Assembly (NCBI GenBank): GCA_037893245.1
Contig: JBAIAA010000412.1
Location: 930,001-994,000, forward strand
Origin: Crossaster papposus
Lineage: Eukaryota > Echinodermata > Asteroidea > Velatida > Solasteridae
Reading direction: 5' to 3'
Length of the DNA: 64,000 bases
Shown here piece by piece: positions 36,633-47,138 of this stretch. Below the pieces are notes generated by a model. That model ran no database searches. It saw only the letters and a list, made by a program, of their open reading frames with translations, and had not been told where the DNA came from. How positions within the stretch are numbered: the first letter of the stretch is position 1; every line of letters starts with the position of its first letter. A program made the position numbers and the translations under genes.

Positions 36633-38638
36633 GGTTATATGCTGCATTGATGTAAAATGATCTAGATTATCAGTGTCCGGGCTGCACATCCATTATATGC
36701 TGCATTAATGTAAAATGAGCTAGATCATCATTAACCATTAAGTACAAATAATTTAGTGAAAAATCATTGAGTGGCTCAAATTTGAAAATTTGAGGAATGA
36801 TACTTTTCCAATTACAGTGGTACAAATGTATTAAAGGTGGGATACACCTTTTGCAGATATCGAAACATTTTACTACCAAATTATTAAGAAATATCTTACC
36901 TATTTAAAAGTAAAAAATGATTCTAGGCATCCAGCAAAATGATTGCGCTAGATACGGTATCATGTAATTGTTCCTAAAAATTAAATTTTATACAAAAATA
37001 ACGATCGCCAGACGGCAATCGCAAACAAAACAAAAACAACTGCCCAACATTTTTTTTGGTTTTTCGTGATTGTAAAACATTAGACATGACAGTCTGAATC
37101 ATAATTTACATGTTACTGTACAAAGCTGTATCTATCTGGCAGCAGACATGTTTACCTTGTGTTATTCCTCCATAAAGCCGAACAATATTCAAGAAGTTAT
37201 TTCGATGTACTGTATAATCTCAGTGACCTGGCAAGGCTAAAGGGGTATATTCCCCACATATATATGCTGCATCATGGAGGCAGTGCATTATGTACAATTG
37301 TCAAAATTCCAATGTTAGAAATACAGTAGGCCAGTTCTATTTATAAACTGTGTTGTGATTGGTTCAATGCTACCAGTGAGGCTGGCCGGGGTACATAGTC
37401 CACTTGCTTAATAAATCAAATACACAAGTACATGTACATTATTATTATTATTTCTTTTCGGCAATGAAACCGAGGATTCCTCAAAAGCGCCCAAGGCACT
37501 TTAGCTCGTAAGCCTGAAGAAACACGAGTAGGAGGATGAACGGAATGCCAGAAACACCGGGGCGAACCCCTTCTCTTAGCGATATTAAGTGTAACTGGGT
37601 TCTTTTACGTGGGTGTCCTGGTTCAATATATACACAATACACACACACGGGACCAACGGCTTTACGTCCCATCCGAAGGACGAAGCAATAGTGGTTTAAT
37701 TGCCTTGCTTAAGGACACACGTGTCGACGGCCGGGATTCGAACTCACGCTCTGTGGAACAGAAAACACACGCTCTTAACCACTCGGCCACGACACTCCAC
37801 ATGTACACATATTCGCATTTTTTGTATCACTGTGGAGACATTATATACCAACTGGAAGCTTACGCTGTGGGCTTTCCAACCATGTATACAACTCAATTTC
37901 ACTATTTTGTGACATAATACCCATTATTGTGGAGTGGGTCACAAATATATGTAGTTTAGTTTTAAATTTCTACGCTACAAATTAGACTTGGAATAATTCA
38001 ATAAAATAAGAAGTGATAATTGTTTCAGTTCTTAAAGGTAGCTATACACCATTTGCAGATATTGACATTTTGTACTACCGAATAATTAAGAAATGTTTTA
38101 CTTATTTGAAAGTAAATAATGATTCTAAGCATCCAGCCAAAATAATGATACATGTGTATCACCAGATATCTTGTAATTGTTAAAAGAAGTCATGATATGA
38201 CCATGTCATTTTTAATGACATAATTTGTCTTAATCCTAACACAATTTACCCGGTACTTTTTGCCCTAAAAATCATACAATCAGGTCTTGACTTGCAGGAT
38301 CGGGCTATATTTAACCAGTTCGAACCAGGATTATTTTGACATTTCCCGCTTGCCCATGTGCGAGATTGTTTTTACGAACCTCGATCTGAGAGGGGTTCAG
38401 AACGTCATCTGTATTTAGTGACGTCGTATAGTGCAATCGCAGGAAGTATGAACCAACCTTAATTGAGCCATAAATATTCTAAATTATCAACAGTTTGTAT
38501 TCACACTCACTGCAAAGTTCTAAATTTTATCCAAGTACATGTATACAATATTTTACTGTCGGCTTTTAATACATTACAAGCAAAGACTAAAATAATGCCT
38601 TTTCTCCCCATAAATTATTGGTAAGTCAAGCCAAACAG
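36633..38638. other. Spacer between copies D and E
   Basis: From the D side: a start-block repeat (36650-36720), a truncated MITE relative (36838 to about 37000), ~400 bases of unique sequence, a SINE (37439-37797), then sequence matching the B-C spacer from about 37950. On the minus strand the poly(A)-type signal past copy E is the variant ATTAAA (38564-38569). Confidence 0.55.
37439..37797 (-). mobile_element. tRNA-derived SINE, ~360 bp, apparently full length
   Basis: Read on the minus strand from 37797: GTCGTGGCCGAGTGGTTAAG (A box, Leu/Ser-tRNA type) and GAGTTCGAATCCC (B box). A conserved SINE body follows (GGATGGGACGTAAAGCC, GTTGGTCCCGTGTG), ending in an ATTATTATT-type tail at 37439-37455. 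Both pol III boxes are intact, so the insertion may be young. It occurs only in the D-E spacer. Confidence 0.8.
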
Positions 38639-40574
38639 TTAGGCATCACTTTGAGGCAAATACCATTCTACAGCTCTATCATATCCATTCAGCATGGTAA
38701 GGTCCCTTGCATTCACTCGATACTGGAATGGAACCAGTTTGTTAAGTCCCTTCCGGAAGTCGCGCATTTGGAGGCCATGGTATTTCTTGACGCTCTCAAA
38801 TGATGGTACTTTCTTGAGTGATGATATGCCTAGTCCCCCTGCCATGATGTCACTACGAAGATACATCAGAAAGTAAATAGTATTGTTGTAATACCCTCTG
38901 ATGCTAATAGGGCTATCTCCCCTCCTACCAGTGTCGTGTAATAAAGCCAAATTACAACGCAGAAAAGCTGGTTCATCCATTTCACTAATGTCAGCTCCTG
39001 GTACTAGCTCAATCCAGTTCATACTCTCAGTGACAATAGCTGAGTAGCTGTTGCTAACACTAAGCAGTGGCTTGAATGTCTGCAGAAGTTTAGCGAATCC
39101 GACGTAGTCAGCAAGATTGGAGGCGAATATTCGGTCATAGCTGAGCAGGTTCAAGGTTTGATGATGATTAGGAAAGTCTAGACAGTTGGCCAAGAAGACG
39201 TGAATAAAGAGCCTTCCTTGAATGATGAGACTCTTGAGTTTCTGGAGGAGGTTTGTCACATACTTGTGGTACATGACCATCGGAGAGGAGTGGGATCCAG
39301 GGGTGTGTTCTCTAACTTTCAAACAGTCCCACACAGTAAAGGGAAATGACGACTCCTTGATGCAGTACACAAAGTCACAGTCTTCTGGGGCTGTTATTTC
39401 AGAAACATTTACCAAATATGCACCGCGTCCAGTGAGTGTTGGGTTGTCAAATGGCAACAGTTCTTTTCTCACCGTTTGCATTGGGACAAACAAAGCGTGG
39501 TCAAACCACTCTTTGTTGGTCTTCTGGTCTTCTGGTGAGAGATGTGCTAGATAAACTGACACACCTTCTTTCACATCATCTGGCTCAAACATTTTCTTTC
39601 TTTGCTTTCTTAGATTAATCAAGGTTTTCTTGTCTCTCTGACATTCCAATGATTGCCATTTCTCCCAAACTTGGCACAGATACCTAAGGTCTTCATCCAG
39701 AACAGTCACTAGTCCTTTGGTGGCATCATGGAGTTGACGAGCACTCATCTTAATGAGTTGTTCCAAGCTTGTTTTGATCAAGTCGTACTCTGTCTTGGAA
39801 ATATGGAGTGAGTACCAAATGGTTGTCAAACTGGAAGCAATGTAGTCAGTGTCTGCGAAGCGAACCAACATGAAGAGAAACAGCACATTTCTTGCCATGA
39901 CAAAAGGATCGTAGTCATTGAGGGTGACGTGAAGTTTCCCCTGGTACTCATCAGGCAAGGAAGCAGCCATCAAAACTGTGCTTCGTAAATCTCCACAACC
40001 AGCAGACAAAACGTGGAAATCACTGGTCAACTGTTCAGCTGCCGTCTCATCAGACAACTCATTACTGGCAAGTTTAAGGAAGTCCTCGGCCATAGTGTTT
40101 CCAAAATATTGACTTGCGTCAGCATTTCTTGTGTTATACGCTTGCGTAGAGTTTCTTTCTGCTAGATTGATGGACAGCTTTGTGATGACTTTCTGAATCT
40201 GATTGCATTTCTCTTTATGGTCTTTCCAGTCTTTCTTCTGACATTCTTTATTGCAGTACCACACATTGTTGCAACCTGCACACTGAAAAAAACCACAACA
40301 AACATTGTTAAGTATTTCAAAGACGAAATTACATTTTAAGTATGATTATATACCACTGCATTTATCCTACCTCACGGATATTTGGAGTTGTCCTTCCACA
40401 TGCGCAACATGGCTCATTGCAATACATTGGGCACTCCACAGTTTGATGCCTGGCTTCGTCTCTGGTCCTACATGGCCTACTGCAGTATTTTGCCATTGTG
40501 CAAAACTCACAAGGTACTAAATGTTGAGGGAGGACCTTCTCACAACGCCAGCAGTGTCCGGGCTGAACATCCAT
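38639..40574 (-). CDS. MYND/DUF4470 array gene, copy E (alpha class)
   Basis: Exons 40574-40371 and 40282-38639, intron 88 bp; 615 residues, intact. Almost identical to copy C over both exons (shared VECPMYCNEPCCACGRTTPN, MQTVRKELLPF, SEMDEPAFLRCNLALLHD), so C and E are recent duplicates. The matching downstream flanks support a single duplication of gene plus 3' flank. Few replacements are seen (for example NLLSYDR for NLPSYDR). A second start-codon block lies 59 bases upstream (ATG at 40633). A DIRS retrotransposon is inserted ~170 bases above its putative 5' exon (41149-41205). Confidence 0.88.
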
Positions 40575-41377
40575 GGTTATGCTGCATTGATGTAAAATGA
40601 GCTAGATTATCAGTGTCCGGGCTGAACATCCATGGTTATATGCTGCATTGATGTAAAATGAGCTAGATCATCATTAACCATTAAGTACCGAAAAAATTTG
40701 GTGACAAATCATTGAGTGGCTCAAATTTGAAAATTGGAGGAATGATACTTTTCCAACTACGTGTACATTGGTACAAATGTATTAAAGGTACATCTCTATA
40801 TATGTGGGATACACCTTTTGCAGATATCAAAACATTTTACTACCGAATGATTAAAAAATATCTTACTTATTTGAAAGTAAATAATGATTCTAGGCATCCA
40901 GCAAAATGATTGCACTAGATATCGTGTAATTGTTCCTAAAAATTAAATATTTATTAAAAGAAATCACGATTACCAGACGGCTATCGCAAACATAACAAGA
41001 ACTGCCCTACATTTTTTGCCAATTTCACGTGCTCCCCTTCCCTTGCAGTGAAAACGAGCAACATTGTATTTTTTGTAAACATCGTGTACAAGTGCGCTAT
41101 TATATGTCTGGTCTGACCAATTCAAGCATTACTGGTATGTAAACTTACCTGGTAGCTGAAATATCCTTTTATGAAGTGCCAGGGTTGTTGAGGACAACCA
41201 ATTTATGTATTAAGTTTCTTAAATTGTTAGATGCAGAAGTACAGCGACATAAGTTTGACAACAGCATTAATGTACATGTCCATGTACATGTCTGTCTGGT
41301 CTGAAAAAAAGAATCCTGATAGGGCCGGAAGTAGCTTACACATTAACTGTGTGTTGCTCATGACCGTACGATTGAGG
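40575..41377. other. Upstream region of copy E, up to the DIRS insertion
   Basis: Start-block repeat (to about 40670), truncated MITE relative (40806 to about 41000), and the shared module. The sequence resumes after the DIRS at 47318 and aligns with the spacers of other copies. Confidence 0.55.
41149..41205 (-). promoter_or_regulatory. Shared upstream module of copy E (putative 5' exon)
   Basis: Hairpin GGTTGTCCTCAACAACC (about 41200-41184) and donor CTACCAG/GTAAGT (GT at 41148-41147). The DIRS insertion point is ~170 bases further upstream, so it could affect transcription of copy E. Confidence 0.45.
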
Positions 41378-41534
41378 ATTCTATTACAGAAAATACATCA
41401 CCTCCGATACCTACAAATGCATTTTCAATGCGCATGCGCAAGCAATTCCGCTGTCAATAACAAAAGAAGATCACGTCACCACGCACGCCCACACCGCATG
41501 TCCCAGAATCCCAATAGTAAATCACCCCTTTTTC
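41378..41534 (+). repeat. DIRS left inverted terminal repeat
   Basis: Inverted copy of 47139-47317, with near identity over the inner ~135 bases (ACCTCCGATACC through ATCACCCCTTTTT). The right repeat extends about 22 bases further out than the left, the usual DIRS asymmetry. Confidence 0.9.
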
Positions 41535-41634
41535 TTAGCGCGACTGACCGAGTGTACACGCGTATTCGTTGGCTCTCCCAGCGTTGCACTTTACAGTCTA
41601 TCGGACTTATATTTCCGACAGTTCCGCAAACACA

Positions 41635-43305
41635 ATGTCAGAGCCTACTAAAACCAGAAAAAAGACATTAAGAAAGATCAAATGTAGATCGTGTGGAGTT
41701 TTTCCATCGCCTTTGGAGTTCGATATCCATACGTATTGCTTCAGATGCCGTCTCTGTTCGCGAGAAAATCCGTGTGCTATCTGTTCCAACTGGTCTGAGA
41801 ATCAGTGGAAAGCTTTTACAGCGTGGCAGGACAAAACTAGCGCTTCGTCACCCGCACAGTTCTGCACTTCTACCGACGGTAATACTACTACTTCGGCGGT
41901 AATTCCCTGTACCTATCGTTCATCCATTCCACCAGTTTTTCCACCACCGGTGAATGTGAGTTCCAGTTCTTGCGGGTTATCTGAGAGTGTATTTTCAACG
42001 TATAACCGCCCGATCCCCGCAAGCGCAGAACAACCATCGGAATTTCCCCGCCATGTCACCAGGGAGTCGCAGAGTCATTCACGCCCGGACTTTCACCCAC
42101 CGGCCTGGTCGTACTTCCAGAATGATCCCCGCCAATTCCAATCGTTTGATCGGCCTGCGGATCCTCGCATCCAGGGGATTTATTTTCCATCACCCGGAGT
42201 TTATTCCACAACGTATCCACCTAATTACCCTGTCTACCGCGAGACCATGGGCGGCCATTTTCCCCGTTCTTCGGCGCACTACGACCATTACGGGGCCGCG
42301 AATGCTGAGCAGTTTTCTCATTCTCCGCGTCGTTCCAGAGCATTTGACAGTTCTTCTGCTCGACATCATCGCTCTCGTTATGACAGGGACAACGTGGACA
42401 ACGTTCCGGGGAGTTTTCACTGTTCATCTCACGATTCGTCACGCTCCCGTTCCCGCATTCGACATCGTTCCAGATCTCCTTCTCGGAGCCATAGCCGCTC
42501 CTTCTCCCCTGGATCTTACTCTCCGATCTCCAGTGATTCGGACCTAGATTTTACAGACCTGGACACTTCCATGTCACACCGAGGGAACCTTGTAATGCCT
42601 ATAGTGAGTAATATTTTACAATTTCCTCCTCCCTCGCCTAAGGAATCCTCTCGTGCATCCTTCCGTAGGGAACCCGTCAGACCTGCCTCCGGAAAACATT
42701 CAGTTCCTGTAGACAGCTTCTGCTCGGATATTTTGGAGGATGTTTTCACTAAAGTCCAGGAAAAGAATTCTTTTATAGTTCCCGGACAGGAATCGTTGCT
42801 GTTGGATCTTCTTCCAGTCTTCTTCAAATTCATGGATGACTGTCTAGGCAGTTGCCTACGAGAGTTTGCTGCTGGGGCAGCCATGACGTCTTCACTGCGC
42901 CGATCACTGTTACTTGACAACTTGTTCTGGCCTTCCCATGGATCCAGAGAGCGTGTTGAAGGTCTTCCCCTTATTGGCAACGACCTATTCGATAATAAAT
43001 TTAACGAGGCCTTAATGAAAGAAGCCAAACGCCTGAAAGCTGATGACAGAATAGACCTTCGTCGCCAGTCTTCTCGTAAGCCATCTTCCTGGCCTACACA
43101 GACAGCGGGAAAAGACTATAGGAACAATCAAGGTTCCTTTCGTCGCTCCTACACCACACGTTTTCGTCGCCCCAAGGTCTCTTTCAGCCGAGGTTCGACT
43201 AAATCCAGTTTTCGTCGTCAAGCCTTCGCCTCTACCAAGACAGCTCCCACTAAACCGACATACTCCTTCAAGTCGCAAGGTTCTAGAGGATTCAAACGAC
43301 AATGA
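41635..43305 (+). CDS. DIRS ORF1, gag-like protein
   Basis: 556 codons from ATG at 41635, ending TGA at 43305; an in-frame alternative start lies at 41569. The N-terminus has a cysteine/histidine cluster (CRSCG...CFRCRLC...CAIC), possibly zinc-binding. A serine/arginine dipeptide-rich stretch follows around residues 265-300 (SRSRSRIRHRSRSPSRSHSR), then a proline-rich segment and a basic C-terminus. DIRS ORF1 products are presumed to bind the RNA, as Gag does. The RT ORF continues in the same frame after this stop. No break seen. Confidence 0.8.
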   Translation: MSEPTKTRKKTLRKIKCRSCGVFPSPLEFDIHTYCFRCRLCSRENPCAICSNWSENQWKAFTAWQDKTSASSPAQFCTSTDGNTTTSAVIPCTYRSSIPPVFPPPVNVSSSSCGLSESVFSTYNRPIPASAEQPSEFPRHVTRESQSHSRPDFHPPAWSYFQNDPRQFQSFDRPADPRIQGIYFPSPGVYSTTYPPNYPVYRETMGGHFPRSSAHYDHYGAANAEQFSHSPRRSRAFDSSSARHHRSRYDRDNVDNVPGSFHCSSHDSSRSRSRIRHRSRSPSRSHSRSFSPGSYSPISSDSDLDFTDLDTSMSHRGNLVMPIVSNILQFPPPSPKESSRASFRREPVRPASGKHSVPVDSFCSDILEDVFTKVQEKNSFIVPGQESLLLDLLPVFFKFMDDCLGSCLREFAAGAAMTSSLRRSLLLDNLFWPSHGSRERVEGLPLIGNDLFDNKFNEALMKEAKRLKADDRIDLRRQSSRKPSSWPTQTAGKDYRNNQGSFRRSYTTRFRRPKVSFSRGSTKSSFRRQAFASTKTAPTKPTYSFKSQGSRGFKRQ

Positions 43306-45384
43306 CTGCGGGGGTTAATTCCATTCTCATTCCACCGGCTCCGGGTCCGGTGGGGGGGTCGTCTTTTGGAGTTCTCTCACAAATGGACTTGCATTACCAC
43401 GGACCGTTGGGTTCTTCAGACAGTCTCTCTGGGCTATTGCCTAGAATTTACCACTTCGCCCCCTCGGTTTCACTTATTTCCTCACCGACCCACACCGGTC
43501 CCCCTCGACAGCGCTCGCCGGACTTCCCTGGAAAAGGAAATTTTATCGCTGATAGTAAAGAAAGCCATAGTTCCTCTTCCTCGAAATTCAACCAGGGGAT
43601 TCACCTCGACACTCTTCCTCGCTCCAAAGAAAGCTGGCGATTGGCGGCCAATCATCAACCTTCGGCCCCTCAACATCTTTATACGACCAAAGCACTTTCG
43701 GATGGAAACTTTGGCCACTGTTTTACAGTCCCTCCCTCGGGGTTGGTGGGCAACATCCCTAGATTTGAAAGATGCGTATCTCCATGTACCCATTCATGTC
43801 AACCATCAAAAGTTTCTACAGTTCATCTACCGGAACATAACCTACCAGTTCCAGTGCCTCCCCTTTGGTCTCTCCACGGCTCCCCGTGTATTTACCAGAA
43901 TCACCAAGGTAATAGCGGCAGCCCTGCGTCGTCAGCATATACGTCTTTACATCTACCTAGACGACTGGCTCATCGTGGGCCCGTCACGGGAAGCGGCCCT
44001 TCTAGCCTTATCAAAGACTATCCAACTCACACTGGAGCTGGGATTCTTGATCAACACCGAAAAATCTTCCCTGGTCCCTTCACTGAATCCAATGTTCCTC
44101 GGTGCCTCTCTCGACATGATGGCGGGCATAGCCACACCTTCCTTCGAACGTTGTGTAGCTCTGGAGGAGTGTGTCCATCTGTTCCTATCATCAGTGACTC
44201 TTCCAGCTCGGATCTGGCTTCGTCTCCTGGGCTTTATGGCAAGCTTAGTGGACCTTGTGCCTTGGTGCAGAATGCACATGCGCCCACTTCAACTTCATCT
44301 ACTTTACCATTATCGTCCACGGAGGGATGCCATTACCAAACTCGTTCCCATGAATCTGTTGATTCAGTCCCATCTCAAATGGTGGCTCTCGCGTCAGAAT
44401 CTTCTTTGCGGTTCACCGTTTCCACGGCCCTTCCCAACACTTACTCTGACCACAGATGCATCAAACTCGGGCTGGGGCGCTCACCTGGGCGATGTCTCCC
44501 TAGCGGGAACTTGGACCCCATCAGAACAACTTCTACACATCAATCATATGGAGCTTCTAGCAGTTCTCAAGGCCCTTCAGTCTTTGCAGGCAAGAGTTAC
44601 AAACCATCTTATACTGGTCAGAACAGACAGCTCAACAGTAGTATCCTACTTAAACCGTCAAGGAGGCACTCATTCTCCGTCCCTGTGCATGCTGACATGG
44701 AAGCTTCTGAGTTGGTGCATCCTTCATCAGATTTCTCTACAAGCAAGCCACCTGTCTGGCAAAGACAACATCATTGCAGATGCACTATCTCGGGGTCGCG
44801 CGATTCCCACAGAGTGGTCTCTCCACCGCCCAACAGTCCAACAAGTTTTCAATACCCTGGACACCCCACACATAGACCTCTTTGCATCTCATCTCAACAA
44901 CCAGTTACCAACCTTTTGCTCCCGCCATGCCCACCCTCAGTCTTGGGCAACAGACGCACTCAGCATCTGCTGGTCGGGAATCCTGGGTTACGCTTTCCCT
45001 CCAATCTCCCTGCTACCTCGTGTCCTAGAGAAGATCAGTCAGGAGAGATGCAAGATAATTCTGATCGCTCCTTTTTGGCCCAGACAGGCTTGGTTTCCTC
45101 GACTCCTGGACCTCCTAATCCAACCACCTCTTGTGTTGCCGAAACGTCCAGATCTCCTGTCACAACCAGTCTCCAAGGCGCTTCATCCAGATCCAGACAG
45201 TCTTCATCTCTCTGCCTGGATGCTATCAAGCTGTCCTTTCGAACAGCAGGCTTTTCAGAAGTCGCTGCAGCCCTGGCAGCAAAGAGTAGACGGGCTTCAA
45301 CTAGAAGAACTTACGACAATCGTTTACAACATTATGTCAAATGGTGTTCCAAGGAAGCTATCTATCCCAATTCTGCATCTTTAA
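43306..45384 (+). CDS. DIRS reverse transcriptase / RNase H
   Basis: Copies the element RNA and degrades the RNA strand. The open frame follows directly on the ORF1 stop in the same frame. RT motifs: SLDLKDAYLHVPIH, QCLPFGLSTAPRVF and the catalytic YIYLDDWLIVG. RNase H residues appear in LTTDASNSGWGA, HINHMELLAV, RTDSSTVVSYL and NIIADALSR. After these come DLFASHLN and IILIAPFWPRQAWFP, the region often described as Dam-methyltransferase-like in DIRS elements. The end overlaps the recombinase ORF in another frame. The start is uncertain: no ATG opens the frame, so stop readthrough or an alternative start are both possible. Confidence 0.88.
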   Translation: MRGLIPFSFHRLRVRWGGRLLEFSHKWTCITTDRWVLQTVSLGYCLEFTTSPPRFHLFPHRPTPVPLDSARRTSLEKEILSLIVKKAIVPLPRNSTRGFTSTLFLAPKKAGDWRPIINLRPLNIFIRPKHFRMETLATVLQSLPRGWWATSLDLKDAYLHVPIHVNHQKFLQFIYRNITYQFQCLPFGLSTAPRVFTRITKVIAAALRRQHIRLYIYLDDWLIVGPSREAALLALSKTIQLTLELGFLINTEKSSLVPSLNPMFLGASLDMMAGIATPSFERCVALEECVHLFLSSVTLPARIWLRLLGFMASLVDLVPWCRMHMRPLQLHLLYHYRPRRDAITKLVPMNLLIQSHLKWWLSRQNLLCGSPFPRPFPTLTLTTDASNSGWGAHLGDVSLAGTWTPSEQLLHINHMELLAVLKALQSLQARVTNHLILVRTDSSTVVSYLNRQGGTHSPSLCMLTWKLLSWCILHQISLQASHLSGKDNIIADALSRGRAIPTEWSLHRPTVQQVFNTLDTPHIDLFASHLNNQLPTFCSRHAHPQSWATDALSICWSGILGYAFPPISLLPRVLEKISQERCKIILIAPFWPRQAWFPRLLDLLIQPPLVLPKRPDLLSQPVSKALHPDPDSLHLSAWMLSSCPFEQQAFQKSLQPWQQRVDGLQLEELTTIVYNIMSNGVPRKLSIPILHL

Positions 45385-46856
45385 AGACCATTGGGGATTT
45401 CTTTGTCCATCTGTATAATTCTGGTCTTCAGATTGCAACAATCCGAGGCTACAGATCGGCTATTGGGGTCATCCACAGAGGTTTTCAGGATGGTTCTAAC
45501 CTGTCTAACAATACCTCGATTTCCCACCTCATTAAGGGTATGTTCGTCGAGAGACCCCCAATAAAGAAACTGATTCCATCCTGGGACCTTGGTGATGTTC
45601 TTCACAAGCTGGCTAAAGCCCCTTTTGAACCTGCTGGGTCTTCTACTCTTCATAACCTGACAGTTAAAACAGCCTTTCTGCTGGCATCCTCTACAGCTCG
45701 TAGAAGAAGTGAACTCCATGCCCTATCCATAGCGGCAGGCCACTTACGCTGGGAACCAGGAGGTGTACGACTTATTCCAGAGATAGGCTTTCTAACCAAG
45801 AATCAATCTCCAAGTTTTCTCCTCCGGATATCTTTGTTCCTAGTTTGACTTCGTTTTCAAGTATCAAGGAGGACAAATTATGGTGCCCTGTCAGAATACT
45901 GAAATTCTACATTGCTAGAACCAAGGAGCTACGGGGTGAGGCTACACAGTTGTTTATCACAACAGTTCGCCCCCACCATCCAGCTACCATTACAACTGTT
46001 GCACGATGGATTGTGGAAGCCATTTTAACATCAAATAGTCCTGGTGAAGCACAGCCTGTTCTACAAACACCGAAGGTACCAGGAGAGCCGCTTGCATTGC
46101 GCATAGCTTCTCAGGCTCATTACCAGCCGCCACAGATGCTTATCCCATCTACCCAGGCTGAAGCACGACCGGTTCTACAAGCACAGAAGGTACCAGGAGA
46201 GCCGCTTACGTTGCGCATAGCTTCTCAGGCTCATTACCAGCCGCCACAGATGCTTATCCCATCTACCCAGGCTGAAGCGCGACCGGTTCTACAAGCACCG
46301 AAGGTACCAGGAGAGCCGCTTACGTTGCGCATAGCTTCTCAGGCTCATTACCAGCCGCCACAGATGCTTATCCCATCTACCCAGGCTGAAGCGCGACCGG
46401 TTCTACTAGCACCGAAGGTACCAGAGGAGCCGCTTACGTTGCGCATAGCTTCCCAGGCTCATTACCAGCCGCCACAGATGCTTATCCCATCTACCCAGGC
46501 TGAAGCACAACCGGTCCTACAAGCACCACAGGTACCAGGAGTACCACTTCAGGCTCATAGCCAGCTGCCTCGGATGCGTCTTGCATCTTCACTGGCTGAA
46601 CCTAGACCGGTTCGACCTCAAGCCCACCAAACACGAAGCATGACAACATCATGGGCTCTCTTCAAGGGTGTGGCCATATCGGAGATTATGCAGGCAGCAT
46701 GTTGAAAAAAAAAAAAAAAAAAACTCGTCTACGTTTACATCATGCTACCTGAGAGATGTCCTTCAGACAGAAGGCCGGATGGGCAGACAGGTGCTACAAG
46801 CAAGTGCTCGAACCACAGCCCAAAGATCTCGTAAAGCTACTGAACCATCCTATTAG
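45120..46856 (+). pseudogene. DIRS tyrosine recombinase, broken in two places
   Basis: Would integrate the circular DNA intermediate. Part 1 (to the stop at 45848) carries the core-binding region (RRASTRRTYDNRLQHYVKWC) and the first catalytic arginine region (STARRRSELHAL). A one-base shift in a T run near 45815 moves the reading to another frame (EDKLWCPVRILKFYIARTKE, open to 46705). That part has a 114-bp in-frame tandem repeat (46046-46540), then the HQTR box. A stop directly before 19 consecutive A (46705-46723) ends it. A third frame holds the presumed nucleophile in STFTSCYLRDV. Both shifts fall at homopolymers, so sequencing error is possible for one or both. Confidence 0.82.
46046..46540 (+). 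repeat. 114-bp tandem repeat inside the recombinase
   Basis: Units begin at 46046, 46160, 46274, 46388 and 46502 (the last diverged and partial). Each is 38 codons, so the frame is kept. The translated unit is proline-rich (VLQAPKVPGEPLTLRIASQ, then AHYQPPQMLIPSTQ). It lies between the catalytic boxes, where DIRS recombinases normally have no such expansion. Confidence 0.9.
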
Positions 46857-47004
46857 GAGCACAAGGTTTTTCAGCTTACGGAAGTATGTCTTGACAGCTT
46901 TAGATTGCTGATATTTCTTACAGCTAGGCTTAGTCAAGACATTTAATTGTTAGGCTCCACGCTGCATGTCCCCACCCTAATAACTGGGCATTCCGGTGCT
47001 ACTC

Positions 47005-47104
47005 TGCATTTGTAGGTATCGGAGGTGATGTATTTTCTGTAATAGAATCTCCCAAATCCGCAGGGATTTTCTATTCTATTAAGAAAATACTCACCTCCGA
47101 TACC
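47005..47104 (+). repeat. DIRS internal complementary region
   Basis: Bases ~47006-47049 are complementary to the outer left end of the element. Bases 47050-47104 are complementary to the outer right end, including the right-only CCAAATCCGCAGGGATT part. This head-to-tail junction is the template thought to allow DIRS to form a closed circle. Confidence 0.92.
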
Positions 47105-47138
47105 ATCCCTACCCTAATACAGAAATTAAAAATAAGAC

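Noticed and set aside
30440..40574. Plus-strand open frames of ~110 codons opposite exon 2 of several copies (for example 31023-31355, 35283-35612, 39222-39554)
   Set aside because: They are antisense shadows of the conserved exon 2; they recur only because the coding strand is conserved.
43302..45100. Long plus-strand frame starting at 43302 as a separate protein
   Set aside because: Its first ~600 codons overlap the clear RT/RNase H frame and lack any motif. Only its end, from about 45120, is the real recombinase.
46046..46540. CRISPR-like array
   Set aside because: The 114-bp units are contiguous, without unique spacers, and in frame within a recombinase ORF of an animal retroelement.
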